From: Holosporales bacterium
GTDB taxonomy: Bacteria > Pseudomonadota > Alphaproteobacteria > Paracaedibacterales > UBA11393
DNA: 33,100 nucleotides
Direction: 5' to 3'
Assembly: GCA_003542655.1 (NCBI GenBank)
Contig: DPKF01000061.1
Span: 14,368 to 47,467 of the forward strand
Under the pieces are notes generated by a model. The model was not told the DNA's origin. It did not search any database and saw nothing but the letters and a program-made list of their open reading frames with translations. Positions 24,773 to 33,100 of this stretch are shown here, piece by piece. Each line of letters starts with the position of its first letter. Position 1 is the first letter of the stretch. The position numbers and the translations under genes were made by a program.

Positions 24773-25204
24773 TTGTTATTTTGTATATGCCTTAACTTTA
24801 GTAAATTAGCTGGCCAAAAAAATATTAGAGTGATCATAGTTAAGCAAAATCTAGATATTAGCCAACAAGATATGAATTCAAAAATTATTCGTACATTGTT
24901 TTTTTTATTTTCTGCGCTGGAGCGTGATCTAATGAGCCATAGAAAAAAAGAGGCGTTAGCATCTAAAAAAAGGCATGGTATGATTTTAGGAAAACAAAAG
25001 GGCACCATTCAAAAAAGCAGGTTTGATAAAGACGTTGATACAATTAAAGAGCTTTTAGGCTATGGTTTATCTAAGCGCAAAATTGCAAATGTGTTGGAGT
25101 ATACTAATCATATTTCCTTAACAACGTACCTTAAGAAAAGAAATATTGCGCCTACACCGCCTGAACTTTCTATGGTTAAAAAAGAGGAATCAATAAATGA
25201 CTAA
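24773..25204 (+). pseudogene. Serine recombinase (resolvase/invertase) lacking its catalytic N-terminal half
   Basis: The frame encodes 143 residues that match the second half of Pin/Gin-type serine recombinases: IRVIIVKQNLDISQQDMNSK, then FLFSALERDLMSHRKKEALA (the long E helix), KKRHGMILGKQKGT and the C-terminal HTH (VDTIKELLGYGLSKRKIANVLE). The N-terminal catalytic domain with the active Ser and the Arg residues is missing: upstream sequence has no such codons, only the 24750 repeat. The TTG start is nominal. It probably cannot recombine DNA but could still bind it. Its end overlaps the next gene by 8 bases. Confidence 0.85.
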
Positions 25205-26168
25205 AAATACAGATATTACGTTATTTACATCATCAGATGGTGACGTTTCTTTAAATGTTCCTCTTGATAAAGAAACAGTTTGGCTTAGCTTAAAACAAAT
25301 GAGTGAGTTGTTTGGACGAGATAAGTCTGTTATTTCTAGGCACATTAAGAAGATTTTTGATGGTGCTGAATTATTAAAACAAGAAGTTGTTGCATATTTT
25401 GCAACAACTGCAGCAGATGGCAAACAATATCAAGTAGAATACTTTAATATTGATGTTGTTTTATCAGTTGGCTATCGCGTGAACTCTAAACGTGGAAGTG
25501 ACTTTAGACGCTGGTCTAATAACATTTTAAAGAAGTATATATTAGATGGATTTGCGCTTAATCACGCACAGCTATCAAAAACCGGTCTGAAGACATTAAA
25601 CCAGAGTATTGCACTTATTAAATCAATTTTAAGTGATGGTGATCAAAAAAATGATTTTGGAAGCAACGCACTTTCTATTATTGAGTCTTATGCAAAGTCT
25701 TGGTCAATACTGCTTAGTTTTGATGAAAATAAATTAGCCTCTATAGAAAATGTAGATACCATTACAGAATTTGATTTGAAAAAAGTTAAGGACGATATTG
25801 ATCAATTTAAGGTTGAACTTATTAAAAAGGGAGAAGCAACCGAGTTGTTTGGTAATTTAAGATCTGACGTTGATGTCGATTCGGTTTTTGATTCGGTTCA
25901 CCAAACATTTGATGGTGTTCCTCTTTATCAATCTTTAGAAGAACGTGCCGCACACGTTTTGTATTTCTTTGTTAAAAATCATATTTTCTTTGATGGTAAT
26001 AAACGTATTGGCAGTTTTATTTTTCTAATTTATTTATCACGTTGTTTTTATGAAGTGACCAAAATTGCAAATGAAACGTTGGTTGCTCTTGCATTACTTG
26101 TAGCGCGAAGCCATCCCAGTGAAAAAGAAACAATCATTCAATTGATTATGCATCTTATTAAAAGATAG
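25197..26168 (+). CDS. RhuM-family protein fused to a C-terminal Fic/Doc domain
   Basis: 323 residues. The N-terminal ~120 residues carry the RhuM pattern (VWLSLKQMSELFGRDKSVISRHIKKIF, then EYFNIDVVLSVGYRVNSKRG and FRRWSNNILKKYI), likely DNA-binding. The C-terminal part has the Fic core HIFFDGNKR with catalytic His at about residue 262. The Lys before the final Arg is as in Doc (HxFxDANKR), which phosphorylates EF-Tu, rather than the Gly of AMPylating Fic enzymes. A central helical region (about 130-215) links the parts. The N-terminal half may restrain or target the Doc half; no separate Phd antitoxin is seen. GAGG precedes the ATG. Confidence 0.85.
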   Translation: MTKNTDITLFTSSDGDVSLNVPLDKETVWLSLKQMSELFGRDKSVISRHIKKIFDGAELLKQEVVAYFATTAADGKQYQVEYFNIDVVLSVGYRVNSKRGSDFRRWSNNILKKYILDGFALNHAQLSKTGLKTLNQSIALIKSILSDGDQKNDFGSNALSIIESYAKSWSILLSFDENKLASIENVDTITEFDLKKVKDDIDQFKVELIKKGEATELFGNLRSDVDVDSVFDSVHQTFDGVPLYQSLEERAAHVLYFFVKNHIFFDGNKRIGSFIFLIYLSRCFYEVTKIANETLVALALLVARSHPSEKETIIQLIMHLIKR

Positions 26169-26180
26169 AGAACACAAACT

Positions 26181-26576
26181 ATGTCTGATCAAAATATGCC
26201 GCTATTTCAAAGTATATTATCATCCAGTTTTGTGACAAAAACAGGTGAGGAAAGTCAGCAAGCGCTAGACTTGAATAAACTGCTTATGCCGCACCCCATT
26301 ACAACATTTTTTGTGCGCGTACAAAGTGATGCCATGATGTGTGCCAACATTAATAAAGAAGACATTTTAATTGTTGATAAAAGTTTAACACCAAAACACA
26401 ATGATATAATCATTGCTATTCTTGATGGAGAGCAACTTGTAAGGCGGTTTATAAAAGAAAAGGATCAGGTATTTTTATCATCAAACGGAGGACAAAATCT
26501 ATACTCTATAACAGAAGATACTGATTTTTCAGTATGGGGTGTTGTGACCTATATTATTCATAAGGTATCTTCTTAA
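26181..26576 (+). CDS. umuD: UmuD-like protein lacking the cleavage site and protease catalytic residues
   Basis: 131 residues that align without gaps to the body of E. coli UmuD (139 residues, offset nine). The catalytic Ser60 of UmuD corresponds to Ala51 (QSDAMM in place of SGDSMI), and the general base Lys97 corresponds to Arg88 (LVRRF in place of TVKKL). The cleavage dipeptide Cys24-Gly25 corresponds to Ser15-Ser16. Flanking motifs are kept: LDLNKLLMPHP, EDILIVDKSLTPKHNDIIIAILDGEQ and WGVVTYIIHKV. It therefore keeps the fold but should not self-cleave. It sits 12 bases after the RhuM-Doc gene and 11 before umuC. It probably still binds UmuC. Confidence 0.85.
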   Translation: MSDQNMPLFQSILSSSFVTKTGEESQQALDLNKLLMPHPITTFFVRVQSDAMMCANINKEDILIVDKSLTPKHNDIIIAILDGEQLVRRFIKEKDQVFLSSNGGQNLYSITEDTDFSVWGVVTYIIHKVSS

Positions 26577-26587
26577 GATGATTGAAA

Positions 26588-27868
26588 ATGCGTGATAAAA
26601 TATTTGCCCTTGCTGATGTAAACAATTGTTTCGTTTCTATTGAACGTGTTTTTCAACCGCATTTAAACAATAAACCTGTGCTTGTTTTATCCAGCAATGA
26701 TGGCTGTGTTATAGCACGGTCTAATGAGGTTAAGGATTTGGGCATTGAAATGAGCGCGCCGCATTTTAAAATTAAACAGCTTATTAAAGACCATAACATA
26801 CATATTTTTTCATCCAATTTTGCGCTTTATTCAGATATGTCGCGTCGCATTATGGCGTTTTTAAAATTTATGAATCCACACATGGAGGTTTATTCTGTGG
26901 ACGAGGCTTTTTTAGACTTTTCAGGTATTCAAAATCCTTATGCAGCGGCATTAGACATGCGTCAAAAAGTTAGTCAAGGTCTTGGTGTGCCCATGAGTTT
27001 TGGTATTGCAACAACAAAGACGCTTACAAAAATAGCTAATAGCTTAGCTAAAAAATCAGCCTCTGGTGTGGTTGAGCTTTTACAAAACGACATCATTGAT
27101 GACGTTTTAAAATCACTCACCGTTGATAAAATATGGGGCATTGGAAAGCAAACGGCTTTAAGCTTAAGAGGGTGGGGTTTTTATACGGCCTATGATTTAA
27201 AAACCGCAGACCCACGTAGCATAAGACAGCGTTTTTCTGTTGTGACAGAACGCATTGTGCGCGAACTAAACGGCATATCATGTCTTTCTTTTGATGAGGT
27301 GCGAGATTCTAAAAAATCCATGCGTGTATCTAAAAGTTTCAGTCAGAAAGTTTATGCGTTTGATCTTATTGAGCAAGCTTTATCAACATTTACAGCATCA
27401 TTATGTCAAAAACTTAGGGAACAAAAACAATGCACAAATGCTTTTTCTATATTTTTAAAAGTTAAGACAGACAAACCCCAAGGCGACCTTATATCAAAAG
27501 AAATAACACTTTCAACTTTTACCAATAATACCTTTACAATCGTAAAGGCTGCTGTTCTTGCCGCAAAAAATTTGTTTAAAGCAAACACACCTTATAAAGC
27601 GGTTGGGATTACCTGCTATAACTTGCAACCAGAAGACTTGCCGCAAACTAAAAGCTTATTCTGTGACAAAATGAATGCAAATACAAAGGCTAGAAACAAA
27701 CACCAAGAAAAATCTTTAAAAGCAATGGACGCTGTTAATAATAAGTTTGGCAAAGGGGCGCTTCGCTTATTATCAGAAGGGCTAGATCAATCCGCGTGGA
27801 AGGCCGCCTCTGATCATAAAAGCCAAGCTTTTACAACAAACTGGAAAGAACTGATGGTTGTGACATAA
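26588..27868 (+). CDS. umuC: Y-family DNA polymerase UmuC (Pol V catalytic subunit)
   Basis: 426 residues from ATG 26588 (a TTG at 26582 would add two). The catalytic acids are present: Asp10 in ALADVNN, and Asp105-Glu106 in VYSVDEAFLD. NDGCVIARSNEVKDLGI and SSNFALYSDMSRR are typical UmuC finger-region motifs, followed by an HhH region (VDKIWGIGKQTALSLRGWG) and the little finger plus a UmuC-type C-terminal tail. UmuC catalyses translesion synthesis with UmuD'2 and RecA. The steric-gate position (Tyr11 in E. coli) is Phe15, which is still bulky. No inactivating change is seen, in contrast to the UmuD partner. Confidence 0.94.
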   Translation: MRDKIFALADVNNCFVSIERVFQPHLNNKPVLVLSSNDGCVIARSNEVKDLGIEMSAPHFKIKQLIKDHNIHIFSSNFALYSDMSRRIMAFLKFMNPHMEVYSVDEAFLDFSGIQNPYAAALDMRQKVSQGLGVPMSFGIATTKTLTKIANSLAKKSASGVVELLQNDIIDDVLKSLTVDKIWGIGKQTALSLRGWGFYTAYDLKTADPRSIRQRFSVVTERIVRELNGISCLSFDEVRDSKKSMRVSKSFSQKVYAFDLIEQALSTFTASLCQKLREQKQCTNAFSIFLKVKTDKPQGDLISKEITLSTFTNNTFTIVKAAVLAAKNLFKANTPYKAVGITCYNLQPEDLPQTKSLFCDKMNANTKARNKHQEKSLKAMDAVNNKFGKGALRLLSEGLDQSAWKAASDHKSQAFTTNWKELMVVT

Positions 27869-27959
27869 AAAATACGATAAAATAGGCAATAAATGCAACT
27901 GTATATAGGGTTTGTGTAACATGTATATCCCTAGATTTAAAAAATAGGAAATAAGCATT

Positions 27960-30911
27960 ATGGAAAATGAAACCATAACAGAAATTCAGTTTAAGGTTCC
28001 GGGACAGAGGATCATCGATCTTATTGATAAAATAGCCGGTGACAAGAATAAGTCGATACTAGACGTTGCCTCTAATTGTAAATCGTTAGATGTTTTCTCG
28101 TTATGTTTTCATGAGCAGTCTTTTTATCTGGGTGCGATGACTTTAAAGCCCCTTCAAAAAGGTGGTTGGGGCGGGGCCAAAATGTGTAGGTCTACTTTCA
28201 ATGAAGATATTCGTGATTATGTTAATCAAATCAATAGGTTTACGGCATATAGTGGATCAAAGTTTGGTGCAGTTGAATACTTTCCTATAAAAACATCTGT
28301 AGATTTTTTATTTTTGACAGAGCTTATCAAAAATGGCTATGTCTTTTTAGGGAGAAATACACAGCTTAAAATTTCTTTTTCAGAAAAATCTGTCCCCGTT
28401 CAATTTGATTGGATATATGATGAGATAAGTAATTCCTATTCATTTAAAGAAAAAAATATTGATTTACCTTATATTTTAATTAAAAAACCAATACCCATTC
28501 TCTTTAATGAGGTGCAGGGAACGTTCCATGAAATTGCAACAGAAATGGAACAAAAGACACTTATTAATTTGTTAAACTTACCACCTGTGACACCTGAACA
28601 AACAAAGTATATATCAGAAAAACTTGTCAAAACGAAAGCGCCTATATTAATACCACCCAAAAACATTGTTTTACAAAAAATTGAACCGTCTCCAATTCTA
28701 ACCCTACGATCAGTTGTCGAGGATTATGAATCATATCCTGTTGGTGATCTCAGTTTTTTATATGGATCGAGAGAGTGCAAACACAATGATAAAGCAAAAA
28801 AAATTGATTATGTTAAAGATGGCAATATTATTCGCATTGAGCGGGATTTTGACTATGAAGAAAAAATAATTAAAGAAATGATTCTTAAAAAAATGCATAT
28901 TCTTTCTATTAATAGTTATTGGGGGCAAGGAAGAATAACGCGTTTTTTTGTTCCTCAATTTAAAAGATCACACAAAAAAGACCTTGATCAGTGCTGGACT
29001 GATTTTTTAACGAATGATATCCCCGTTTTTAAAAATAAGGGCATTCATATTAATTTTGATGATACTTTCCCATACTCTCCCGCTGTTGAAGATGATTGGT
29101 TCTTAGACATAGAAAGTTCCGGCATCGATTGGTTTGACACTGAAATTGGCGTTAATATTAATAATGAAAAAATAAATCTTTTACCCATTTTATTAAAACT
29201 TCTTCATGCAAATGGTTCCGATTTTCGTGTGCCGCCACATCAAGATGTTAAAATTGCAATTCAAGGGGAGCGCGACATTTTTTTAAAAGCAGATCGCGTC
29301 AACACAATTTTGGGTTTTTTAAGATCTATTGTGAAAGCTGGTGGTGATACAAAAGATAAAAGTAAAATAAAAATTAGCCGTCTTGATGCCATTCAGCTTG
29401 ATGAATTTAAGAAAACGGGTTTTAAGGATGCAAACTGGTCTGGTGAAGAAGTTTTATTAGATTTTGCAAAGAAGCTGAAAAATTTTAAAAGAATTACAAA
29501 AGTTAGCTCACCAAAAGAATTGAAAGCTGATCTACGCCCTTATCAAAAAGAAGGGCTAAACTGGTTTCAATTTTTAAGGTCATATAATTTATGCGGTATT
29601 TTAGCAGATGACATGGGCCTTGGAAAAACAATCCAAACCTTAGCGCATCTTTTGGTTGAGAAAAATGAGGGACGGCTAAAACAACCTGTCCTCCTTATTA
29701 TGCCAACAAGCCTTGTTGCGAACTGGGAATCTGAAATGACCCGGTTTGCGCCAAGCTTATCTGTTAAAATACTTCACGGTTCGAATAGGAATTTTGAAGC
29801 TTTAAATGAGTACGATATTTTGATGACAACATACGCACTTGTTACAAGAGATTTTGTTCACTTAGAAAAAATAACGTATTCTTTTATTATTTTGGATGAA
29901 GCGCAAAATATTAAAAATAAAAATACGCAGGTTGCAAAACTTTTACCACAATTAAAATCAGACCATAGATTGTGCTTAACGGGAACGCCCCTTGAAAACC
30001 ATTTAGGTGAACTATGGTCGTTGTTTAATTTTCTAATTCCAGGATTTTTAGGATCTGATCGTTATTTTAAGACTGAATTCAGAAATAAAATTGAAAAGAA
30101 AGATGATGCATCTGTAAAAAAAGCACTAGCAACACGCATTAAGCCGTTTATGCTGAGGCGCTTAAAATCACAAGTTGATATTGATTTGCCAGAAAAAACA
30201 GAAATTATTCAAAGATGTGAATTGTCAGACCCGCAGCGTGATTTGTATGAAACTGTTCGCCTTGCCATGCATAAAAAAGTTCAAAATGAAATTGCACAAA
30301 AGGGAATCAATAAAAGCCAAATTATTATTTTAGATGCTCTTTTAAAATTACGGCAGGTATGCTGCGATCCACGTTTATTAAAAACAGGACATCAAGTGAC
30401 AGAATCATCTAAGCTCACTATGCTCACTGAAATGGTGTGCGATATGGTTGAGGAGGGACGAAAAATTCTTATCTTTTCACAGTTTACAAGTATGCTTGAT
30501 TTAATAGAGGTTGAATTAAATAAGATGAACATTCCCTATGTTCAATTGAGGGGTAATACAAAAAATCGTAAACAGCCTGTTGAAGACTTTCAAAAAGGAA
30601 AAACACCGATTTTTCTAATCAGCTTAAAGGCGGGGGGCGTTGGTCTTAACCTGACTGCTGCAGATACGGTTATTCACTATGACCCATGGTGGAATCCGGC
30701 AGTTGAAAATCAGGCAACGGATAGAGCCCATAGAATTGGACAAAATAAACATATTTTTGTGTACAAATTTATTGCAAATAATACACTTGAAGAAAAAATA
30801 CTTGAATTTCAGGCCAAAAAGGCTGCAGTGGCTCAGGCAATATTTGATACAGATAATAAAAAACCATCATCAAAAATTACGCAGGATGACGTAAGTGCTC
30901 TATTTTCATAA
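27960..30911 (+). CDS. SNF2-family DNA translocase/helicase
   Basis: 983 residues. The N-terminal ~520 residues are a poorly conserved bacterial SNF2-associated region. The helicase core begins with LRPYQKEGLNWFQFL (Q-motif region, about 525-540); motif I is DDMGLGKT (about 549-556), motif II DEAQ (about 646-649), motif III LTGTPLENHLGELWSLFNFL. The second RecA domain has KILIFSQFTSMLDLIE, LISLKAGGVGLNLT and DPWWNPAVENQATDRAHRIGQ (motifs V and VI). It would move along double-stranded DNA and remodel bound proteins; no nuclease or methylase is adjacent. It starts 91 bases after umuC with its own AGGAA site. Confidence 0.93.
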   Translation: MENETITEIQFKVPGQRIIDLIDKIAGDKNKSILDVASNCKSLDVFSLCFHEQSFYLGAMTLKPLQKGGWGGAKMCRSTFNEDIRDYVNQINRFTAYSGSKFGAVEYFPIKTSVDFLFLTELIKNGYVFLGRNTQLKISFSEKSVPVQFDWIYDEISNSYSFKEKNIDLPYILIKKPIPILFNEVQGTFHEIATEMEQKTLINLLNLPPVTPEQTKYISEKLVKTKAPILIPPKNIVLQKIEPSPILTLRSVVEDYESYPVGDLSFLYGSRECKHNDKAKKIDYVKDGNIIRIERDFDYEEKIIKEMILKKMHILSINSYWGQGRITRFFVPQFKRSHKKDLDQCWTDFLTNDIPVFKNKGIHINFDDTFPYSPAVEDDWFLDIESSGIDWFDTEIGVNINNEKINLLPILLKLLHANGSDFRVPPHQDVKIAIQGERDIFLKADRVNTILGFLRSIVKAGGDTKDKSKIKISRLDAIQLDEFKKTGFKDANWSGEEVLLDFAKKLKNFKRITKVSSPKELKADLRPYQKEGLNWFQFLRSYNLCGILADDMGLGKTIQTLAHLLVEKNEGRLKQPVLLIMPTSLVANWESEMTRFAPSLSVKILHGSNRNFEALNEYDILMTTYALVTRDFVHLEKITYSFIILDEAQNIKNKNTQVAKLLPQLKSDHRLCLTGTPLENHLGELWSLFNFLIPGFLGSDRYFKTEFRNKIEKKDDASVKKALATRIKPFMLRRLKSQVDIDLPEKTEIIQRCELSDPQRDLYETVRLAMHKKVQNEIAQKGINKSQIIILDALLKLRQVCCDPRLLKTGHQVTESSKLTMLTEMVCDMVEEGRKILIFSQFTSMLDLIEVELNKMNIPYVQLRGNTKNRKQPVEDFQKGKTPIFLISLKAGGVGLNLTAADTVIHYDPWWNPAVENQATDRAHRIGQNKHIFVYKFIANNTLEEKILEFQAKKAAVAQAIFDTDNKKPSSKITQDDVSALFS

Positions 30912-31072
30912 AAAAATAGATGCTCATTTCGTAAGTTAGTTGCGTATTTTATTTTTTAAGGACTATCAAAGTGATTTAATAACATGCTTAAGAAAAAAGC
31001 CACCTGTTTTCTTTACTTGTTCATTGTTTTATAATACTCTACTTGTTATATATATTCGTTTTATAGTGATGC

Positions 31073-32431
31073 ATGTTTAGAAAAGCCCAAGTTTACCTGG
31101 AAAAAGAATGGATTGTAGATCAAAATAGAAAACCGTTAGTTGTGCGTGGTGCACGCCAAGTAGGGAAAACGTGGTTAGCACGATCAGTTGCTAAAAATAC
31201 AAAAAAACAGTTAATTGAGATTAACTTTGAAAGAGATCCAAATCTTAAAAAGCTTTTCGATGGTAATGACCCAAAATCGATTATACAAAACCTAGAATTA
31301 TTTTTTTCTAAAACAATAGACCCAAGCAAAAGCCTTTTGTTTTTAGATGAAATTCAGGATGCACCTGAACTTTTAGCAAAACTACGTTGGTTTTATGAAG
31401 AACTTCCTGAACTTGCTGTTATCGTTGCAGGTTCATTATTGGAATTTATTATTCAGGACCACGCCTTTAGCATGCCGGTTGGCCGCATAACGTATTTACA
31501 TTTAGAGCCTCTTTCCTTTGAAGAATTTTTAATGGCCAATAAAAAAGAAAAGTTGTCGCAGTTTCTGAGTGGCGTTGATCAAGCTATGGAAATCAACTCT
31601 ATGATTCATGAAACATTAACAGAGCAATTTCAAATTTATTCATTTATAGGGGGGATGCCGGAAGCCGTTCATACATATATTAAAACGCAGTCATATGAAT
31701 CTGTTATAAAAATTCACCAAGATTTATTATCAACGTATAGGGATGATTTTTTTAAATATAAAGGGCGCCTCGAGATTCATAGACTAGATTCTATTTTAAA
31801 GGCAATTCCTGCGCAGTTAGGTGAAAAATTTGTTTTTTCTAAAGCAGATAAGAATATTCAAGCAGTGACAGCAAAACAAATATTATCTTTATTTAATAAA
31901 GCACGGTTGGCGCATAAAGTTAACCGGTCATTAGGCAATAGTGTGCCATTAGAATCTGAAATACAAGATAAATCCTTCAAGCAAATATTTTTAGATGTCG
32001 GTTTGGCAAACAGAGCACTTGGATCTGTTTCACCTTTTATTAAAAATCAAATGCAAGGTGCAATTTCTGAACAAATTGTTGGGCAAATGCTTCGATGTAC
32101 ATTCCCATTTTTTTTGGAGCCTATGCTTTATTATTGGCAACGTGATGAAAATGGATCAAGTGCTGAGATTGATTATTTGATAGAATCTAATCAAAAAATT
32201 ATACCTATTGAAGTAAAATCAGGCAGTACTGGAAGTTTAAAATCTCTTCACAGTTTTATGTTTAGGAAAAAAGGCAAAATTGCTGTGCGCATTAATAATG
32301 ATGTATTAAGTATGACAGAGGTTAACGTTATAGTTGAGAACGGAGAACAGGTTAATTACAAATTACTCTCTATCCCATTTTATTTAACAGGACAGCTTTA
32401 TAAATTATTAGATACGGTTATTTTTGATTAA
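31073..32431 (+). CDS. AAA-family ATPase with DUF4143 domain
   Basis: 452 residues. Walker A is GARQVGKT (residues 26-33), Walker B SLLFLDEIQ (about 87-95), and the sensor region VIVAGSLLEF follows. The ending half has the DUF4143 pattern with FLDVGLANRALG, a middle helical part, and EIDYLIESNQKIIPIEVKSG, which resembles the D-x-E-x-K core of a PD-(D/E)XK nuclease-like fold. Such proteins are widespread, often on mobile elements, and their role is not settled. It follows the SNF2 gene by 161 AT-rich bases with no clear terminator. Confidence 0.88.
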   Translation: MFRKAQVYLEKEWIVDQNRKPLVVRGARQVGKTWLARSVAKNTKKQLIEINFERDPNLKKLFDGNDPKSIIQNLELFFSKTIDPSKSLLFLDEIQDAPELLAKLRWFYEELPELAVIVAGSLLEFIIQDHAFSMPVGRITYLHLEPLSFEEFLMANKKEKLSQFLSGVDQAMEINSMIHETLTEQFQIYSFIGGMPEAVHTYIKTQSYESVIKIHQDLLSTYRDDFFKYKGRLEIHRLDSILKAIPAQLGEKFVFSKADKNIQAVTAKQILSLFNKARLAHKVNRSLGNSVPLESEIQDKSFKQIFLDVGLANRALGSVSPFIKNQMQGAISEQIVGQMLRCTFPFFLEPMLYYWQRDENGSSAEIDYLIESNQKIIPIEVKSGSTGSLKSLHSFMFRKKGKIAVRINNDVLSMTEVNVIVENGEQVNYKLLSIPFYLTGQLYKLLDTVIFD

Positions 32432-32448
32432 AATAGTCATGAAATTCT

Positions 32449-32574
32449 CTAGATTTTTTGTGGCGCGTATTGCGTGAACAGGAGACGTATAATATTTGGG
32501 TTTTGCACAAATTTTTCTTCTAATTCTATATCTAATAACCCCAATTCTGGATTAGAATTCAGTATGAGTAAGGA
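32449..32574 (-). pseudogene. C-terminal remnant of an unknown gene
   Basis: About 41 codons ending in TAG, with protein-like composition (PELGLLDIELEEKF, QNPNIIRLLFTQYAP), cut by an upstream TGA and without a start. I do not recognise the family. Confidence 0.4.
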
Positions 32575-32700
32575 TCACAGAGACATTTTACGTGACAAAT
32601 CGTGTTTTTTGAACAAATTTACACAATTTTAAAATTTTACGATGCATTCTGTTAAGGCTCATAAAAGATTGCACGTTTTTTCTAATGCCGAGTTGGGGTC

Positions 32701-32723
32701 ATAAATAAAACAGGGTAGAGTGG
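32701..32723 (+). repeat. Direct repeat copy 2 (partner at 24750-24772)
   Basis: ATAAATAAAACAGGGTAGAG plus TGG matches the first copy at 21 of 23 positions. The two copies bracket about 8 kb carrying the truncated recombinase, RhuM-Doc, UmuD, UmuC, SNF2 and DUF4143 genes. Confidence 0.7.
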
Positions 32724-32827
32724 CATTTTGTAAAAGTGATAACGCACGCTATAAAGTATTTTTAAAAAGTATATATAACAAATTGATATGAAAACCAAAA
32801 ACTGTATAGTTTTTTATACTATTATAG

Positions 32828-32953
32828 TTAAGACGTTTTTTTAGCTGCTGCTAATACAATATTATAGGACTTACTGCCCACTTCGTATGGTTCTGTCGCA
32901 TCTGATGATGCAAGTTCGAAAAATGTGCTAAAATAGGAAATTATTTTAATTTT
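32828..32953 (-). pseudogene. C-terminal remnant of an unknown gene
   Basis: About 41 codons ending in TAA, with TEPYEVGSKSYNIVLAAAKK near the end; an in-frame TGA cuts it upstream. No family recognised. Confidence 0.4.
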
Positions 32954-33100
32954 TCAATAACAAATGACCGGCGTATCACCATCACATTTACATCATTTTA
33001 AAGGTTTTTGTTCATCTCCATCCATTATTTTGATGTTCGTATATATGAAGTTTAGATTTTCACTAAGCTATCGTGATCCCTATATGTCAGACTAGTTGTC

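Larger units (their letters stand above)
32432..33100. other. Decayed region with gene remnants, no complete gene
   Basis: No open frame here is long enough or protein-like enough to be a gene. Two short minus-strand stretches look like C-terminal ends of lost genes: 32449-32574 (with ELGLLDIELEEKFVQNP) and 32828-32953 (with TEPYEVGSKSYNIVLAAAKK). Both are cut off upstream by stops. The second copy of the 23-base direct repeat lies between them at 32701-32723. Confidence 0.55.

Noticed and set aside
26181..26576. LexA or phage CI-type repressor
   Set aside because: There is no N-terminal DNA-binding domain, and it aligns with UmuD over the full length directly before umuC.

Overview
The window looks like part of a conjugative plasmid, or a plasmid-like integrative element, from an AT-rich alphaproteobacterium, most plausibly an obligate intracellular lineage (Rickettsiales or Holosporales type). 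The reasons are the low-GC sequence, an F-type transfer locus of the kind found in such genomes, a replication protein that joins a winged helix to a DnaA N-terminal-like domain (as on rickettsial plasmids), a DUF2608 HAD protein and a RhuM/Doc fusion. The species assignment is inference.

Layout. 1-395 (-): 5' part of a YhcG/DUF1016 nuclease gene, cut by the window edge. 396-799: no convincing gene. 800-17721 (-): a nearly unbroken F-type type IV secretion/pilus operon, read as traA-L-E-K-B-V-C-trbI-S26 peptidase-traW-U-trbC-N-F-H-G. Most junctions overlap, several by ATGA. No relaxase or TraD coupling protein lies in the window. A RelB/RelE-like toxin-antitoxin pair sits on the opposite strand exactly between traU and the body of trbC. 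17722-20913: a regulatory block with an HTH regulator divergent from traA, a degenerate membrane sensor kinase and a HAD-fold protein. 20954-24259: replication and partition, with rep, a small ribbon-helix-helix gene upstream of it, a predicted ~65-nt countertranscript RNA between the two, ~120-bp tandem repeats, a strong terminator, then parA and a small RHH partner. 24364-32431 (+): a cargo segment with an unknown gene, a recombinase missing its catalytic half, a RhuM-Doc fusion, a UmuD-like protein without its protease residues, UmuC, a SNF2 helicase and a DUF4143 ATPase. 32432-33100: decayed, with only short gene remnants.

How it works together (inference). The HTH protein probably controls the tra operon through paired palindromes upstream of traA. 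Rep, its RHH neighbour and the predicted countertranscript resemble the copG-ctRNA-repB arrangement of pMV158-type plasmids. ParA, its RHH partner and the 120-bp repeats would give partition. The toxin pair and the Doc fusion could stabilise the element. The right-hand segment adds translesion synthesis and helicase functions.

The three observations most worth following are: (1) a 510-bp toxin-antitoxin cassette inserted between the start codon and second codon of trbC, in frame and without stops on the trbC strand, with its promoter apparently supplied by trbC; (2) a UmuD homologue whose cleavage site and both catalytic residues are replaced, next to an intact UmuC; (3) a predicted antisense RNA opposite the rep leader whose loop sequence recurs beside the rep ribosome-binding site.
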